A stretch of 64,000 nucleotides of DNA from Paracoccus haematequi. Lineage in GTDB: Bacteria; Pseudomonadota; Alphaproteobacteria; Rhodobacterales; Rhodobacteraceae. Both the position numbers and the translations under genes were made by a program. The notes beneath the pieces are model-generated. The model had not been told where the DNA came from. It was given only the letters and a program-made list of their open reading frames with translations, and did not search any database. Of this stretch, positions 62,540 to 64,000 are shown one piece after another (within the stretch, counting starts at the first letter, position 1; each line of letters begins with the position of its first letter). The stretch spans positions 62,001 through 126,000 of the forward strand of contig CAMCVS010000008.1 in assembly GCA_945881965.1 (NCBI GenBank), given 5' to 3'.

Positions 62540-64000
62540 TTAACCGTCCAGTTTGGTCAGGTCAGCGACCGACAGACACAGTGTGCGGATACGGCTTAGC
62601 AGGTTCAGCCGGTTGCGGCGGACGATCTGGTTGTCAGCATTGACCTGCACGGCGGTAAAGAACGCATCCACCGGGCCACGCAGGGCGGCCATCGCGGCCA
62701 TCGCGGTGGTGAAATCCTCGGCGGCCATGGCGGGGGCGATTTTCGCGTCTGCGGCATCAAGCGCGGCGAACAGCGCACGTTCCGCGTCGGTTTCCGCGAA
62801 CTTGATGTCCGCGCCATAGGAATATTCCACGCCATCCTTCGCCTCGGCCTGCGTCAGGATATTGGCGGCCCGCTTGAAGCCTTGGACAAGGTTCGCGCCA
62901 TCCTCGGTTGCGAGGGTCGCGTTCAGGGCTTCGGCACGTTTGACCAGCAGGGTCAGGTCACAGTTTTCCGGCATGGCGAGGCAGGCGTCGATCACATCCT
63001 GGCGGATGGACTGGTCTTTGAGGTAGACCTTGAGGCGGTCGTGGAAGAAGGCGAGGAGGTCGGACGAACGTTGAAGCTCCCACTCTTGCGGCGGAACGCC
63101 TGAACTGAGCCCCTGACTCAGCGTCATAATAGCTGTGTCGATATCCTCGACCAAAGCCGTCATCTCTTCAATTCCTTTTACAGATAAAGACTGTGCCAGC
63201 CTGACTGCATCTATGCTGCTCATTGTCCCATGGCGACCATGGTGATCTTTGCCAGCTTGCATCATCGCTGCTTGGTTGCGACGAACTGCTGAAACAATGA
63301 ACGGGATTAGTTCACAACGGTTCTCATTCCCCAGCACCAACCGGATCACCCCCAGCGCAGCGCGGCGGAGCGCAAAGGGGTCTTTGCTCCCCGTCGGTTT
63401 CTCGTCGATCGCCCAAAACCCGGTCAGCGTGTCCAGCTTATCCGCAAGCGCCACGGCCACCGATACCGGGGCCACGGGCACGGCATCCGACGGCCCCAAC
63501 GGCGAATAATGGTCGCGCGCGGCATCGGCCACCGACGCAGGCATCCCGGCCTCCAGCGCGTAATAGCGGCCCATCACGCCCTGCAATTCCGGAAACTCGC
63601 CCACCATCGCCGACCGCAGATCGGCCTTGGCGATCCGCGCGGCCTGTTCGGCCTGATCCGGGTCGGCCCCCACAAACGGCGCGATCTCGCGGACCAGCGC
63701 CGCAATGCGCGCGATCCGGTCGGCTTGTGATCCCAGCTTGTTATGGAACGTCACCGACGCCAGCCCGTCCAGCCAGTCACCCATGCCCGCCCGCGCCACG
63801 CGTAGGTCGTTGTCCCAGAAGAACCGCGCATCCGACAGACGGGCCGACAGCACCTTGAGGTTGCCTTTCAGGATCGTGTCGCCGTGGTCCGTGGTTTCGC
63901 GGTTGGCGACTGTCACAAAGCCTTCGATCCGGCCCGTCGCCGGGTTGCGCAGCGAGAAAAACTTCTGATGTTCGCGCATGGATGTCTGCAGCACCTCGGG
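62540..64000 (-). CDS. glyS: Glycine--tRNA ligase beta subunit, C-terminal part
   Basis: Open from the stop at 62540 to the window edge (487 codons visible), so the N-terminal third is missing. Typical blocks are HQKFFSLRNPATGRIEGFVTVAN, RFFWDNDLRVA, LGSQADRIARIAALVREIA, ALRRAALGVIRLVLGNENRC, LLAFFHDRLKVYLKDQSIRQDVIDAC and RNRLNLLSRIRTLC. It supplies most tRNA contacts of the alpha2beta2 enzyme. Between about 63090 and 63340 the gene carries roughly 75 residues of unusual, hydrophilic sequence at about 48% GC, in frame, which I read as a lineage-specific insertion. Confidence 0.96.
   Translation of the reverse strand, partial: PEVLQTSMREHQKFFSLRNPATGRIEGFVTVANRETTDHGDTILKGNLKVLSARLSDARFFWDNDLRVARAGMGDWLDGLASVTFHNKLGSQADRIARIAALVREIAPFVGADPDQAEQAARIAKADLRSAMVGEFPELQGVMGRYYALEAGMPASVADAARDHYSPLGPSDAVPVAPVSVAVALADKLDTLTGFWAIDEKPTGSKDPFALRRAALGVIRLVLGNENRCELIPFIVSAVRRNQAAMMQAGKDHHGRHGTMSSIDAVRLAQSLSVKGIEEMTALVEDIDTAIMTLSQGLSSGVPPQEWELQRSSDLLAFFHDRLKVYLKDQSIRQDVIDACLAMPENCDLTLLVKRAEALNATLATEDGANLVQGFKRAANILTQAEAKDGVEYSYGADIKFAETDAERALFAALDAADAKIAPAMAAEDFTTAMAAMAALRGPVDAFFTAVQVNADNQIVRRNRLNLLSRIRTLCLSVADLTKLDG

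Overview
The window is ordinary chromosome from a GC-rich alphaproteobacterium of the order Rhodobacterales (Rhodobacter/Roseobacter type). The evidence is a complete soxTRSVW-XYZABCDEF thiosulfate-oxidation cluster in the Paracoccus/Pseudaminobacter arrangement, a GapR (DUF2312) gene, the ndufA12-mlaD-DUF2155 operon facing aat, a stand-alone aa3 oxidase subunit I gene, an Lrp-type regulator divergent from putA, and about 65% GC. I see no prophage, insertion sequence, integron or CRISPR array, and both tRNA genes are intact. I did not find a wholly new multi-gene system; what is unusual is at the level of single proteins, operators and small repeats.

Layout. 1-9.4 kb: 5' part of putA with its divergent Lrp regulator, a CaiB-type CoA-transferase, tRNA-Thr, a ferric-iron ABC permease, gapR, a bifunctional hydratase/3-hydroxyacyl-CoA dehydrogenase and a short DksA-like protein. 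9.5-11.4 kb: a persulfide-dioxygenase-like hydrolase with a pmpA/pmpB (YeeE/YedE) pair, a sulfide-detoxification operon. 11.4-19.4 kb: an orphan FliM-like protein; a signalling cluster of symporter-type histidine kinase, small membrane protein, lone receiver and ScfR-type regulator; and an acyl-CoA synthetase. 19.6-25.8 kb: accB-accC-aat, the envelope/complex I trio, a RidA protein, clpX and clpP. 26-27.2 kb: a photolyase-like protein whose domains appear permuted.

27.3-39.7 kb: the sox cluster. On the minus strand, soxV-soxW and soxXYZABCDEF encode the periplasmic thiosulfate-oxidising system: SoxXA couples thiosulfate to the SoxYZ carrier, SoxB hydrolyses sulfate off, SoxCD oxidises the sulfane sulfur, SoxEF is a flavocytochrome, and SoxV/W/S supply reductant. 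On the plus strand, soxS, soxR and soxT encode a thioredoxin, the persulfide-sensing ArsR repressor and a sulfur-compound transporter. A perfect palindrome before soxX and a near copy before soxC fit the SqrR/SoxR operator. Because the 9.5 kb persulfide operon has no regulator of its own, SoxR may control both loci.

39.9-64 kb: an acyl-CoA dehydrogenase, tRNA-Leu, an alpha/beta hydrolase, a LytTR membrane regulator, lipB, ctaD preceded by an FNR-type box, carA, a family 2 glycosyltransferase with an MshEN-like N-terminus, a GntR/FCD regulator, a UbiH-family hydroxylase, a class V aminotransferase, two overlapping Lrp/AsnC genes, ilvC, folB-folP (FolB carries an extra kinase-like domain), a SleB-type cell-wall hydrolase, ppdK and the 3' part of glyS with a low-GC insertion.

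Two patterns run across the window. Tandem duplications of about 12-16 bp recur at weakly constrained sites. Palindromic GTAGGGCGG-type repeats and a CATTTTGCC...CCGGGGGG repeat sit at gene ends.
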